A DNA stretch of 64,000 bases from Branchiostoma floridae (lineage: Eukaryota > Chordata > Leptocardii > Amphioxiformes > Branchiostomatidae): assembly GCF_000003815.2 (NCBI RefSeq), contig NC_049985.1, forward strand, positions 19,445,863-19,509,862, given 5' to 3'. The notes beneath the pieces were generated by a model, which was given only the letters and a program-made list of their open reading frames with translations, ran no database searches and was not told the origin of the DNA. Below are positions 46,201 through 57,669 of this stretch, piece by piece. Both the position numbers and the translations under genes were made by a program. Within the stretch, counting starts at the first letter, position 1. Each line of letters begins with the position of its first letter.

Positions 46201-48176
46201 CCTGGTCAAATGCGTTATATAAAGCCCCCTTCACACGAGAGCACGAATGAGTCGGAATTATTTTTATTTTATTCCTGGCAATTCCTGGCAATTCGTAGTT
46301 GGTTTCAGACATTCTAACTGCAGTCTAGCTATTTGTGCCCGTTCGTTTGGCTAGCCCGAAAGTTTTTGACATGTTAAAAACTGCCGAGGTGCATTCGAAG
46401 TGGAGAAATATCGAATGGCATTTATACTGGATTATAAATGTATTCTAACTATTCTAACTGCAATCTGACCGCATTCTACGGCATTCCAACATTATTCGAA
46501 ACATTCTTATCTCATTCGATGGAGAACCGAAACGGCAAGCCACCTCGAATCCTGCCAGAATGTAGCCGGAAGAATATCTGGAATGCAGTGAGAATGTCTA
46601 GAATACACTACGAATTCACAGGAATAGAAAAGAATTTTCATTCTGATGGCATTCTGGCTCATTCTTTCTCGTGTGAAGGGGATCTAAGGCTCATTCAGAA
46701 TTCCCATCCGAATGTGGCACGAATTTTGCAAATACTTCATTTCGGCTGGTTCTGCTTGATTCCTGCTAATTCGGTTTCAGTGTGAAGGCCCTATAAGAAA
46801 TAAAGTCAAGTAATAGCACAACTTGTACTGGAGAAGTGGGTCGATAACAGACCATAAGATTTTAGAAGGCAACTGCTCTGTGGACAAAGGTGCTAGTGTG
46901 CTAGTGTTCGGCAGGAGTCAATGTGGCCCTGGGGAAGACGGCGTTCCAAACAAGCACCCTTGATGCGAATGATGGCAGTGGGGTTCCCAGTGGGATTCCC
47001 AGTCTTGCCGTGGACGGGGTGACCGCTACTCACTACTATGATAATTCCTGTACACACACCTCATGGCCCGCAGAGGATAATCCGACCTGGTGGGTGGATC
47101 TCGGTCAACCGTACGTGATTGTCAGGTGCGTGTTCAAGGGTGCCTATGCATTTGCAGGAACCCTATGAGATTCGTACGAACACTATGTGATACGCACGAA
47201 TCACTATACGAAAACGCATGAAAATCACACGACTCACTTTGCGAAAACGCACGAACCTTATGAAAATTACACGAAGCACATGTGAAAACGTACGAACCTT
47301 ATGCGATTTGCACGAACCTTATGCCAATGACGTAATGTCACGTGGCCCGGCGGTGGTCGGCCGGTTTCGCGTAAGGTTCGTGCAAATCGCATAAGGTTCG
47401 TGTGTGTCACATAGTGAATCGTGCGAATCACACAAGGTCCGTACCTTTTCGCAAAGTCATATCATTCATTACTATGCATGATTATTACGCACACATAGGA
47501 ACGTAATTGTAAATCTAAAAAAAATACGCGTAGGATCAACAACACAGCGTTCGTCACATTTGAACAGACAATTTGTTTCTAGTAACCGTGTCAATCCATA
47601 CTTTTAAAGAACCAATGTCCTTAGCGATCATAGTGAGTAAGGACATATTTTTGTTCAAGAACGTTCATCCTAATAATATACATCATCATCATCATATCGT
47701 TCCATACCAATACTTCAGCCAGGCCACGGCCTTCTCGTTCGTCTAACATCATGTAACTCGAAGTTTCTTTGTTTCTTTATCTTCAATATATACAGAGTGG
47801 TCATCTTCAACCGCCTGGACTGTTGCTCCGAGCGACTCAACCCCTTCAACATCCACATCGGGGATTCCGACCAGGTCACCGCGAACCCCATGTGTGGAGG
47901 TGATCATCATATCGACGTGACCCAGCCGTCCATTTCCGTCTCCTGTCAGGGGATGAAGGGTCGCTATGTGGGCGTCCGTCTTCCCGGATCCTCTCGGGTA
48001 CTGACCCTGTGCGAAGTCCAAGTATTAGCTGGTAAGCCTTCATTGAATTCAATTCATTTGGCTATAAGATCGTTATACATTCTAGGGTCTCGTTTACAAA
48101 TAACGGAAATCATCTCAAAATTGCTCTGTTTCCATAAAAGTGTGTTTGTGATTGGGATTGTGAGTGTGTGCCTGTG

Positions 48177-48241
<65 letters not shown>

Positions 48242-48256
48242 TTGCGTGTTTGTGAT

Positions 48257-48293
<37 letters not shown>

Positions 48294-48981
48294 GTGTCAG
48301 TTTCCTGATATTTGTGGTCAACATAACTTAATTAAAAAGAGCCCCTGGAAGGTAATGGTCGACATTAGGCCCCCTGGTGTTTGACATTGGTACTGCAGGA
48401 TAACTGGTTCTTGTATCTTGTGTCCATGATTTACATGATATTGGGCATTGATATTGCACGATGAAATGCAAATTATACATATGTGGATTTATTTTGCATA
48501 CATGAGGAAATTCCATAACTCAAGTATTTTCCATAGCAGGACCTTAATATTACATAATAACATCGTAGGTGGATTACGAATACCAATTATGTAAATATGG
48601 ACTTGGTTTTCATTAGCAACTATCATATTCCGTAATACAGGCGTTTCCCAAAATAGATTATTTGCACACCTAATGCAAAACTCCATCGCTTCTTTAATTG
48701 GTGAATAGGCGTTGACAAGTGATTGTGCCGCTGCAAACAATTCTGTATAATATTACGTACAGACTTCACTTATTATCATGTTACATTTCATTTCATTTCA
48801 AACGACACTTAGACAAAGCAGTGAGGGTCTAGAGCATGATACATTCTAGACAATGTATCTCGGTAGTTTATACGTTGATTTCAGCAATTTAGATCTTGTA
48901 TTCATGGCATTATATACCTTACCTTTTTTTACTCATTAAGCTATTTATTTTCCTTCTACTTTAGTGAGAGCATCCAAGTGA
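40249..48981 (+). CDS. Type II membrane fucolectin-like protein (NPMY tail, TM, WSC-like, FTP domain)
   Basis: Ten exons read through: 40249-40372, 40893-41114, 41457-41756, 42089-42345, 42928-43068, 43447-43528, 44406-44696, 46915-47125, 47796-48031, 48965-48981 (TGA); 626 aa. No signal peptide. Residues 1-238 are an acidic cytoplasmic tail with two NPMY motifs (102-105, 202-205), which suit PTB-domain or endocytic adaptors. Residues 239-261 form one hydrophobic helix. A Ser/Thr-rich stalk follows to about 375. Exon 7 encodes a WSC-like Cys module (RLGCWKDDPNRAIPSLEG). Exons 8-9 encode an FTP/F5-8C lectin domain: VNVALGKTAFQT, SCTHT, WWVDLG, FNRLDCCSERL. His in CTHT and R-x-D-x4-R match the fucose-binding pattern HX(~26)RXDX4R, here with 28 spacer residues. 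Likely a cell-surface fucose-binding receptor. The short last exon adds only VRASK. The gene-level model is inferred from splice consensus and matching phases. Confidence 0.85.
40480..40860. mobile_element. Foldback element (aggccacaccaatt family), intron 1
   Basis: ttaggccacaccaatttta at the left is mirrored by taaaattggtgtgacctta at the right; arms are over 35 bp (including ttgtttctcg / cgagaaacaa). Confidence 0.8.
42407..42728. mobile_element. Foldback element (gctaagggcacaacc family), intron 4
   Basis: Starts gctataggcacaacccgcc and ends tgtgcccttagc. A poly-G run near 42695-42711 interrupts the right arm. Better preserved relative at 44724-45026. Confidence 0.75.
43660..44272. mobile_element. 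Degenerate piggyBac-like MITE, intron 6
   Basis: Ends resemble the family (cttaccccgatgcagactgg and ctggataggattaa). The interior shares 'tgttgctaacaatatt'. TTAA at the right is preserved as ATTAA. Confidence 0.6.
44724..45026. mobile_element. Foldback element (gctaagggcacaacc family), intron 7
   Basis: gctaagggcacaacccgcc and ggcgggttgtgcccttagc are perfect 19-bp ends of 303 bp of sequence, and the inverted pairing continues inward through the cgtacg motif. It starts 27 bases after the exon 7 donor. Confidence 0.85.
45489..46795. mobile_element. Composite foldback element, copy 2, intron 7
   Basis: Outer arms (atcagaaccagtcagaaag... and ...ggttctgcttgattcctgc) enclose two inner foldback units (about 45763-46193 and 46226-46686), each delimited by 'ttcacacgaga' and 'gtgtgaagggg'. 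Same arrangement as 20574-21685. A third small MITE is inserted in its left arm. Confidence 0.7.
45569..45740. mobile_element. Small foldback MITE with TAGGAA target duplication
   Basis: 172 bp; ends agtagtatagtaggagtacg and cgtactcctactatactact are inverted repeats. TAGGAA flanks both sides (45563-45568, 45741-45746). It interrupts the left arm of the composite foldback, so it arrived later. Confidence 0.85.
47150..47480. repeat. Clustered 'cacgaaccttatg' motif array, intron 8
   Basis: Short modules resembling 'gcacgaaccttatgcg' occur many times, forward on the left half and reverse on the right (cgcataaggttcgtg), around a centre near 47330-47360 that contains tgacgtaatgtca. The whole can fold as a large imperfect hairpin. 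Confidence 0.75.
48165..48296. repeat. TG microsatellite, intron 9
   Basis: (tg)n, about 130 bp, with 'attgcgtgtttgtgattg' interruption. Confidence 0.95.
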
Positions 48982-49654
48982 GATCAGTAGGCTGCGGGCA
49001 CTGTGCATTCAGTACTGTACTACTAGGACTCACTTTTTGACCACAATGCCTGGCGGCAGCTGACCAACTCAACAGTGTCGACTTTCGAGGCCGAGAGGGT
49101 AGCAGCAGTCAAGGCAAAGAGAAAGGCGAGGGAGGCCCGTCAAAATAGGACTGAAAACCAGTAGACTTGTTACAGTCGATTGAGTGGTTTTCCATCACTA
49201 CATGTAGCTATAGGATTCACTACAAATAAGTGATCTGTGTGAGACGACGCTAAAGGCTCTGAAAAAAAGTGGTACATCATCCAATCATCAGAGGGTGTCG
49301 AGAGAAATCGTTACCTTCATTTTGCTCAACACAGCTTATCAGTCAGTTTCATACATGTTCAGAGTCCAACCGACATTTTCACTTGTTTAAAGGCATTAGT
49401 CATTGTAAACATTTTTATAAACATGTTTATATTTTAGAGATGATTCACAATATTTTCCTAAAAAAAAAATAGGATAAAGGAATGGAAATAAATAAGAAAC
49501 ACATCTTGTGACGTTGCGCAAGGAAGACTGAGAAGTCAATTTCTTTCCATTGTCCACATTAAGTCCAAAATCAACTGCACCAAAATTACGTAAGGTCATC
49601 TTTGACAACACAGAGCGAAACCTTCCAAAAATAGTTTCATCAGGTAGGATATAG
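48982..49654. other. 3' region of the membrane lectin gene
   Basis: 49000-49163 has a short open stretch rich in Arg/Lys/Ala codons in the first intergenic bases; it follows the stop and is more likely 3' UTR. No other gene seen. Confidence 0.4.
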
Positions 49655-49917
49655 GATAATTCTTTTTACATAACCAACAGGTACTAGCATTGCTTACGTT
49701 TCGATGTCTCTCAGACACCTTCGTCAGAGCTTCTATCTGGAGCTCTGCTTCTCACCGCATATGTAGCCGATGTAGGTGGCGCTTTTGCGGTGAGAAAACA
49801 ATCCCAAACGTGGCAAAGCTGGTATCCCCCCTCGTCCCGTTTCATCATCACTGGGGTTGACTTTCTTATCAAGATCAATCTAAGTACCTGCTGGTTGTGT
49901 AAAAAGAATTCTCCTAT
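49655..49917 (-). mobile_element. Short Penelope-like terminal segment
   Basis: Matches the arm of the element at 26213-26440 (shared 'tcggctac' region, 'caaaagcgccacct', ribozyme). Terminal sequences ttctttttacataaccaaca and tgttggt-type complement at 49890-49912 are inverted repeats, giving a compact unit with no reverse transcriptase. Confidence 0.7.
49674..49740 (-). ncRNA. Hammerhead ribozyme motif, diverged copy 3
   Basis: The minus strand keeps CUGACGA, helix II GGUGUCU/AGACAUC and GAAAC. The helix III/cleavage region reads CGUAAGCAAUGCUA, which needs a bulged C, and helix I is weakened, so cleavage activity is doubtful. Confidence 0.6.
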
Positions 49918-50027
49918 AGCCAACACAGAGAGTTAGTGCGTGGCATGTTCGTGCTGCTTCTGATTTCAGATGACCAATGATGATCTCATGGTTAAGCCAA
50001 TCTGTGTATGAATTTCATGACATGATA

Positions 50028-50419
50028 AGAGGTGTGATCAAGTCCCCGGCCTCATACAGAAATAATAAACGCAACTCAGATTTCGAAGCATAGGTGCCAA
50101 GTATAACGTCTTAGTGTTGAATGTATACCAAAATTTGAATTAGTGTGATCATTACTTTGCAGGCGACACCCAGTAACGTTACGTAAGGGGGAAGGGAAAA
50201 AAACATGGACAATTAAGCTGCGACCTAAGGTGTGCGCGTCAACTTGCGCTGCTGGAAGTCAGACACCCACTTCTTTCTGCTTCTGTAAAAAACAATGCCT
50301 GGTAATGACTACAATAATTTGAAATTTGGAGGATATTGATAAAAGGCTTTATGCTTCGAAACTTGAGTTGTGCTTATTATTGCTAGGTGAGGCCTAGGAC
50401 TTATTGATCACCCCTCGTA
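50028..50419. mobile_element. mariner-like MITE, copy 1
   Basis: Right end cttattgatcacccctcgta and left end gaggtgtgatcaagtcc are inverted repeats. The interior (aactcagatttcgaagcata) is shared with 63191-63810. Ends of the TACGAGGG...TGATCA...AAGT type and TA targets are typical of mariner derivatives. Confidence 0.65.
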
Positions 50420-51594
50420 TCGTACAAGTGACGACTTTGTGATGGGCGTATCAACGTTGTATTGCTTCACGGTTTTTTGATATGGTTGTCCTCTTTAATT
50501 GATTTTACCGAGCACTTTATATAGAGTAATAATCCAGTCAATAAGAATGAGTTACCTCTACTGCCTTACTGATTATGATACTAAATAATGTATGTCTGCA
50601 TTTTGGATAGCATGATCGACACAAATAGATGTACTAGTTTCAAATATGTCATATTGGTGATTTGCAACAGTTTTTTTTTAAATTCAATGACTATGTTATA
50701 ATTATAATAAGTTTTAAGTATGTTCTTGATATGAGAACAAGGTATTAAACAAACAGTCTTATAATAATAATGATGATGATGATGATAATAATAATGGTCT
50801 TGTGGATGTAGAGGAAAAACTAGACTTATACAGTGATTTTAAACAAGGATAAATGGAAATGGAACTAACTTAAAAGACACTATGTGTTACAATCGCTATT
50901 GGCTGCATCTAACATGTTCTTCTCTTTTTTTTTTGAAACACATTTTTAAAAACACATTTGAAGCTCATTTTCTAAGATTTCTTGGGGACAAAAGATTTTT
51001 TTCCGGAAGATAAATTTTCTGTGAGGGAGCAAAACAATTTAAAAATTAATAAGCATTGGCAGTGTATATACAATTTTTCAAACTGTAATAAGAATATCAA
51101 TATTGATAAGTATCCTATCTTTGTTACTACTTGTATTTTCTAATTTAACTGACAAAAAAATACTATTGCATATACATTGTAATGCAAAAATGTAATATTG
51201 GTGATGGATTGCAACTTTCATTCATCATCACATTTACAACGTATAACATCTGGTAGATGTTTTGTTTTTATATTCACTGAACCTTCAAGTTAGTAAAATA
51301 AACTTAAATACAAAATTGCCATATCTATTATCATTTTTTCTAGACGTAGCTTTAAGATATATTTGAAATCTATATTAATGGTGACGTGCAGCTTGAAATC
51401 AAGCAAACGAAAGGAAATGTACAAATGAATTATATTTCATAATTTATTTATTCATCTATTTATTGATAACTATAAAGTTTACACATAGGTCACAGCTTAC
51501 AAACAATACAGACCTAACGGTTAGCATAGAATATTATTCAATTGATGATTAGTCCTTAGTCCCTCTCTGTCTGTCTGTCTGTCTCTGTCTCTGC

Positions 51595-51629
<35 letters not shown>

Positions 51630-51748
51630 TCTCTCCCCCTCTCTCTCTCTCTCTCTCTCTCTCTTCAGACTAGAGACAACCGTACTTGCCCATGTATCTA
51701 AACTGACTCGAAATGCGCCAAAAAGGACATCTAAAATACATAGTTGCA
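50420..51748. other. AT-rich intergenic region with CT microsatellite
   Basis: No gene recognised. (ataat/gatgat)n near 50760-50800; (tctg)n and (ct)n at 51560-51664. Confidence 0.45.
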
Positions 51749-51752
51749 TTAA

Positions 51753-52694
51753 CCCTATTCAGACCGGGGGGGTCTTTTGAGGCCTGCGCCAACTTCGATG
51801 CCCTATAACGCCAGAACGCCTTACGCTAAAGCCACCAAACTTGGTGAGTTTTCATATTGTTGGCAACAATTTTACGAAGTTTGACAAATTTTCCATTTTT
51901 TCGTGTTGCCATGGCAACCTTTTGCTGACAGGCAGTTTTGCCAAAAATCACAATTTTTGGTTCTAACAATGTATTTTTCACATTTATTTGCTATATTACT
52001 GCTATTTTGTTACATAAATGAAATCTTATATTATTTAGCATATCTTTCATAATTATATATGCATAAATTATGCTAATTTGATGACGTCTTCAGCCCAAAA
52101 TCCAAGATGGCGGACCGTGTGGCCAGATCAAGAATAACAAGCTAATTATCCCTCAAAATGTGTAACTACCTGGTATTTTTTCATCAAAAAACATCTAAAT
52201 GATTGAATTTAGTCTATTTCCATTGCCCTTTGTGATTATTTGTTGCAAAAAAAGTAGTTTTAAAAATTCAAGTTGGTGGATATAATATGGCGGAGCCTAA
52301 CTCGTATCTTAGATGTGCATGACGTCATTTTATGACGTCATTATGACGTTATCGATGTTGCTATTGTCAATACAAGTCGTAATCAACATAATTATTCTAT
52401 CATTTACACTTGTTGTTACATTTTTGTAGTATAACTTGAAGTTTTCTGAGAATACCCTTTTGTTCATGGGTCCGGCCGATATAATCAAATTGATGACGTC
52501 ATAAGTACGTCATCTTACGTCAACGCAACGTCAAACGTCAAATACTTGTCAGATATTATGTCGATATCATGTCCTAAAAGTTTGGTGGCCCTATGGCACG
52601 TCGTTCAAGAGTTAGAGGACTTAGAAGTGGAGGGCCTCAAAAGCCCCCCCCCCCCCGGTCCAGGGATGACAAAAAAAGGCCGGTCTGAATAGGG
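51753..52694. mobile_element. piggyBac-like MITE, full-length, inverted relative to the 2598 copy
   Basis: TTAA at 51749-51752 and 52695-52698; ends ccctattcagaccgg and ccggtctgaataggg; 942 bp. The interior is the reverse complement of 2598-3551 over most of its length. Confidence 0.85.
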
Positions 52695-52698
52695 TTAA

Positions 52699-53889
52699 AT
52701 GGTAATAACCTTCTTTGTACCTAGCTATCAATAATACCTCACAAAGGACAGAAGCTAATTGAATTCGGAAACTTCGTTTAAAAAAAAAAGATTGGAAAGT
52801 TTTTGCATTATAAGATCACTGACAGAGACTACTTTCACAACTTAAAGTCGAAAACAACAATTCCAAGTAATTTGTCGGGAGAATACGTTAGAATAAACAA
52901 TATGGTATGATGAGAATTGCATAATATGACTAGCATGTTTATAAGAGCCCCTTTTTTGACGGCGTTCTTGCCATGCGCCACGCTTTCGCTTCGACCTACA
53001 ATTAGCAAGAGCGCGGAGACCCCAAATAAAGCTGCTCTTATAGACTAGTGGAATCTATCCAGCGACCCCACAATTACGAATTACATTTTGGTTCGTCCGT
53101 TTTGTTGTATTTCCATACTTTTACGTTCCACATGAAATCAAATTTATAAACTGTCAACAAATCCAATTTTGCTCAGTTCTCAGATTCTATGCATTTGTCT
53201 TCTTGTTTATTATTTAAAATTGTCATGTAATTTGTTTACAATAAACATATTTATCATGTCACGTTATCCTCGTGAGTCATAAAAAAACATTGAAATCAGG
53301 ACTATAATAGACAATAATCTAAAGGTACATGTTTAACATAAGAACATGGAACCAAAACGTTACGAAGGTCCTTCCAAAGTTATGCCTTAACATACGTTGT
53401 AAGCATGTCACTTGCAAACATGATTTATATATATATGTGCAGTTTTAATACAATAGCTAAAAGTTGGTAAATGATTTTTTTTTCAAATCTCTTTTTGATA
53501 TATTTTATGTACTACAACATTCATCTAGGCCAAAAGCTGGCGAATGGCGCCATCTGGTAACTTGCAGCAGTACTACACTGCTAACCACTGGGTCTTCCTC
53601 GAATCCAGGTTTTGACGTAAATTTGAATTCGTGCATTCTGTATACGTATGATACAACACAACGATTGAAATCATTTTCACTGGTACATACATAAATATAT
53701 TTTTCAAAAACAATTAATTATTTCTTCACTAAAGCATCGTCTTTGTGATAGGATTCTTTCATCTTCAGTCCCAAAAAACTGATATATGGTGTAAATTTAT
53801 ATCTGTACAGTACCTGTATTTCATGATCCGGTATTTTTTACCTGTACGGAATCAATTTTAACGGAAAAGTGCCGAGTCTGATACTTGGT
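52699..53889. other. Intergenic, no gene recognised
   Basis: AT-rich with no conserved motif. Short open frame at 53464-53694 has no family features. Confidence 0.35.
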
Positions 53890-53897
53890 GACGGTAC

Positions 53898-54328
53898 TAA
53901 GGATGGGTATCGGTACAGAAAATTCGGGTCCAGGTCAAGTTCAGGTCTAGAGGATCTGATTCAGTATGTGAAAACTTGTGAACGGACGGTACTCAAAACA
54001 ATTATTAATTTCGCTACAAATAAACCTGCTTTGGATAGTATTCGACTCCCACTGGCGTTTTCAAATCCTACAAAGCTTAAATGGCTCTGTACGATTGACT
54101 GTAAAAGTTGGCAGAAATTACTATAGACTCTACTGTACTTCGCTGTTGTTATGTTCCTCGACCGGTAGGCCAAAAAATGTCTGAATGCCTGTTCATATAC
54201 TCTGTTCATTTTCCAATTGGTCCAACATCCGGCCCACCAATTTTTTTCAGGTCCGGTTTTTCTGGACCGGTCCACTGAGAAAAACCAGTTAACGTTAAAA
54301 CGGTACGCCGTACCGGTACCCACCCCTA
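53898..54328. mobile_element. hAT-like non-autonomous element, uninterrupted copy
   Basis: 431 bp with termini taaggatgggtatcggtac and gtaccggtacccacccct. Flanking octamers gacggtac (53890-53897) and gccggtac (54329-54336) differ at one base, fitting an old 8-bp target duplication. Serves as the empty-site relative of 33791-37486. Confidence 0.75.
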
Positions 54329-54336
54329 GCCGGTAC

Positions 54337-56198
54337 GCAACTCTACTGAATACAAGTCAGATCTTCCCCCAGATGGCATAAACAACTAGAGTTCCATGAA
54401 CACATACCTTCGCCAAATAATCAGGGGTTATTATGAAGAAAGCCTGGCTGTTTTTCAGACCTTATAAATCATTGACATTATGATGGTCCTGTCCTATTGT
54501 AGATATAGATATATTACAAAGTTCCTTAATTCGATATGCAAAAAGAAATTCATAAATCCAAAACATGAAGTCCTATCTATGTAACGAAGGCCATATTTGT
54601 TTCCTCCTGAATTATGTTAATGTGAAATTAATCACGATTAATGTCTGATAATGTTCACCTTCACTAAGCTTCATAATGCTACATGTACGGAATTCCCATT
54701 AATTACCAATCCGGAATTATAGTAAAAACTGGAAGTTCCACTGCAGTACCTTAGAAAGCTGCTTGTGGCCATTATTGAACTTGATCTTTGCTTTCCTGAC
54801 CCCTACCTACCTACCAAACAAACCCACCTACCGAATATCACCAGGATCCATCCAAGGCTTCTCGAGTTATGTTGTTTACAGACAGTCACTCACTCAATCA
54901 TGTGTATTATAGGTTAGAGAACTCTATGATCCAGTAAGATCTACTGTACAATAGGACAAGACATTACATTAAGGATTTATAATGCCAAAATGGGCACTCT
55001 TAGAAATAACTCTTGTTTATTTGGCAAAGTTATGTGTTCGTGGAACTCTATTCTTTTGATAAATTTCTGTGCACATCTTTCCTCACATCGTGCTTTGTTG
55101 GAAAAGCACAACCCCTCATTCAGATGTTTGAAAAATAAACCACACACGCTTGTTTGTTTGTCTGACCTACTTTCCAACTTGCAACCAAAACAGAGGTAGG
55201 TACTCAGTCCTTGAACAGAAGTCAGTTCATAGCTTGAATATAAGATTACACATTCTACCCAATAGCTATGTAATGACGCCTTACTTTGCATAAATAAATT
55301 TGACATTATGTTAATCATCACCTACAGTACCTGCCTGCCGAAAACAATGGATATTTATCAATCCCTACGTACTGGAGTTATCCTTCTTAAAAGTTAGAAA
55401 CAAAGTGGTTCACTGCAGTTCAAAACAAGTCACCAGGGGGCCCAAACCTACACCGCTTGCTTCCTGTACCAAGGCCTATCCACCACTAAAAAATCATCAA
55501 CCTGGCGCCAGCAGAAAACTTAACGTCCAATTTTGAACCTCCGCTGCAGTACCGCAACTTGTCACCAGGACGCCCATAATCGAACTTGACCGTCGTTTTC
55601 CAAACCCCTAAATAACTACCAAATATAATGCAAAACAATCCACAGCGTCAAAAGTTATCGTGTCCGCTGCACTCACGACAGAAAGTGCCAGCAGTACCAT
55701 TTTCGTACAAAACCTTCCTATACGCAATGGCAACTCAAATACCAAATATCGCGACATTCCATCCACCGCTGCCCAAGTTATTTGAGATTACCTATATACT
55801 GGGACACAAATTTTTTTCCAACCAAAACATAACCTTCTTGGCGAAGGCAATAAGTGAAAATGTATCAGAACGTGTGCACAGACATCTTTACGTCAGAAAT
55901 CCAACGCTATGTTTTTCCAAGAAGGAGTCTTTGATATTTGTTGACAAATGAGCAGGCCTAGGAGAAGTGACGTCATCAGAGCGGTGACGTCAGTAGAGAT
56001 ATTTATAGTGACATGCCCGGCCGACGGACATCGCTGTCGTGACAGGTCCTCACTATGTAAATAAATTTAATGTTCTGAGAAACATCTATTTGCTGGATGC
56101 GAAAGTCAATGACCTAAAAGTCAGAGCATACGGAGCCCGGCATATCTAACAATTTCAATTGTAAGTATACGTCCAATAGCTAGAACTTTAAAATAGAC
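54337..56198. other. Dispersed-repeat region, no gene recognised
   Basis: 54360-54900 and 55560-55870 share 'gaacttgaccttcg'-like, 'ctaccaaatat' and 'aaccttcttggcgaaggca' phrases with 39640-40190. No splice-supported coding segment was seen. Confidence 0.4.
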
Positions 56199-56402
56199 TA
56201 CTGTAAATGCATTTAAGTTCGCTGGGATTTAATTTCGCGGTAGTGGGAAAATGGACTTTTCGCGGTGGTTTTAATTTCGCGGTAGCACCATGCACTCTAC
56301 TATTATGGAAAAATGTTCGCGGTGGTTTTAAATTCGCGGTGAAGCGGCCGCCGCGAAAACCGCGAACATTTATCCACCGCGAACATTTCTGCATTTACAG
56401 TA
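56199..56402. mobile_element. Foldback MITE (tactgtaaatgcat family), copy 1
   Basis: 204 bp; tactgtaaatgcat at the left and tgcatttacagta at the right. The interior repeats 'ttcgcggt' in both orientations. TA at both outer ends. Confidence 0.85.
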
Positions 56403-56569
56403 TACAATTGCATACCTTATATCAACTGCTTGGTCCATTAAAACATTTGGAGAGTCAATTGCAAAGTAAAAATAGAGCCAATGCGTCTTCTCAGCTCGTG
56501 TTATTGTTTATTTACAAGTTTACAACCACACACATTCATAGTAAAACTTTTTTTGTTTTCCTTGTCTGA

Positions 56570-56657
56570 CTGACAGTAGTAGTAGTGGTAGCAGTAGTAG
56601 TAGAAGCAGTAGTAATAGTAGAAATAATAGTAGTAGTAGTACAGTATAGTTAGCTGA

Positions 56658-56688
<31 letters not shown>

Positions 56689-56870
56689 ATAGTACAAACA
56701 AACAAACAAACAAATGTACTACAGTGTTATAGTAGTAGCTGCAGTAATACCAATAGAAGTAGTAGTAGGGCTAGAAGTAAAAGTAGTAGTTGTAGAAGCT
56801 ATTGGAAGAGAAGGGAGTGTTGTAGTTGTAGTACAGTATTATAGCAGTAGCACAGTATATAGTAATAGTA
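56570..56870. repeat. (TAG)n trinucleotide repeat
   Basis: Imperfect tagtag runs, with aaacaaacaaac at 56696-56713. Confidence 0.95.
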
Positions 56871-57669
56871 ATTATACATCTTGACATGTTTTGATAGTGA
56901 CTCCTAAATGTATACTAACCAGTGCCAGATATAGAGTTTCATTTAAACATCCGAGCTTCCCTTCCACGAAGACTGAAAGAGAACAAACGTCACTGATTAT
57001 CGGAAAGGCAAGAGATTTCCCAGACTACGTGGAATACTTTGATTGACGGCGGAACGTCAGATGTAAATAGTCCGTCTGACACCCCGGTTTTGATGACGTC
57101 AACACGATTCGCTGTGAGTCCGTTGTTAGGACGGCTGTTATGGTAATGTTATGAGAAATGTCGGTGGATAATACACGAATAACGGTTTCCAATTAAAAAT
57201 GTCATTGTACAAGAGAACCGTGACACACCAGTCCTGTACGCGCAAGGTATAAGCGGACTCCTATAGAGCAGATAGTCTTATTATTATAATATTGTCCCAC
57301 AAAAGATTAAATACATTTCACAATAGATAGGACTGCGGTTATGATAGAGATATAATAATTGGTTGTATAGAAAGTAAACCCCATCACTTAAATGTGTATT
57401 CACATAAGCGTGTACATCATGTCCGTTTGAGGTCTGAAACTTTTTTTAATACGCAGTTGTACGCACAGTACACACCTCATCTGGATCGTTTTATGTCAGT
57501 TTTGGGTAATGCAAGCAGACACACAGTATGGCCCTGTAGACGTACGCAAAGCGATTGAGTTGCGTATGAGGTGCGTATCATGCCTACGACTACGTGATAA
57601 ATGAAACATGTTAATGCGGACCTCATACAGATTTGATATGTTCACTCAAGATCTCCTGCCTACACCCTT
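56871..57669. other. Intergenic, no gene recognised
   Basis: Nothing recognisable apart from fragments of the aggtggggtcacac family near 57420-57640 (gtatgaggtgcgta). Confidence 0.35.
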
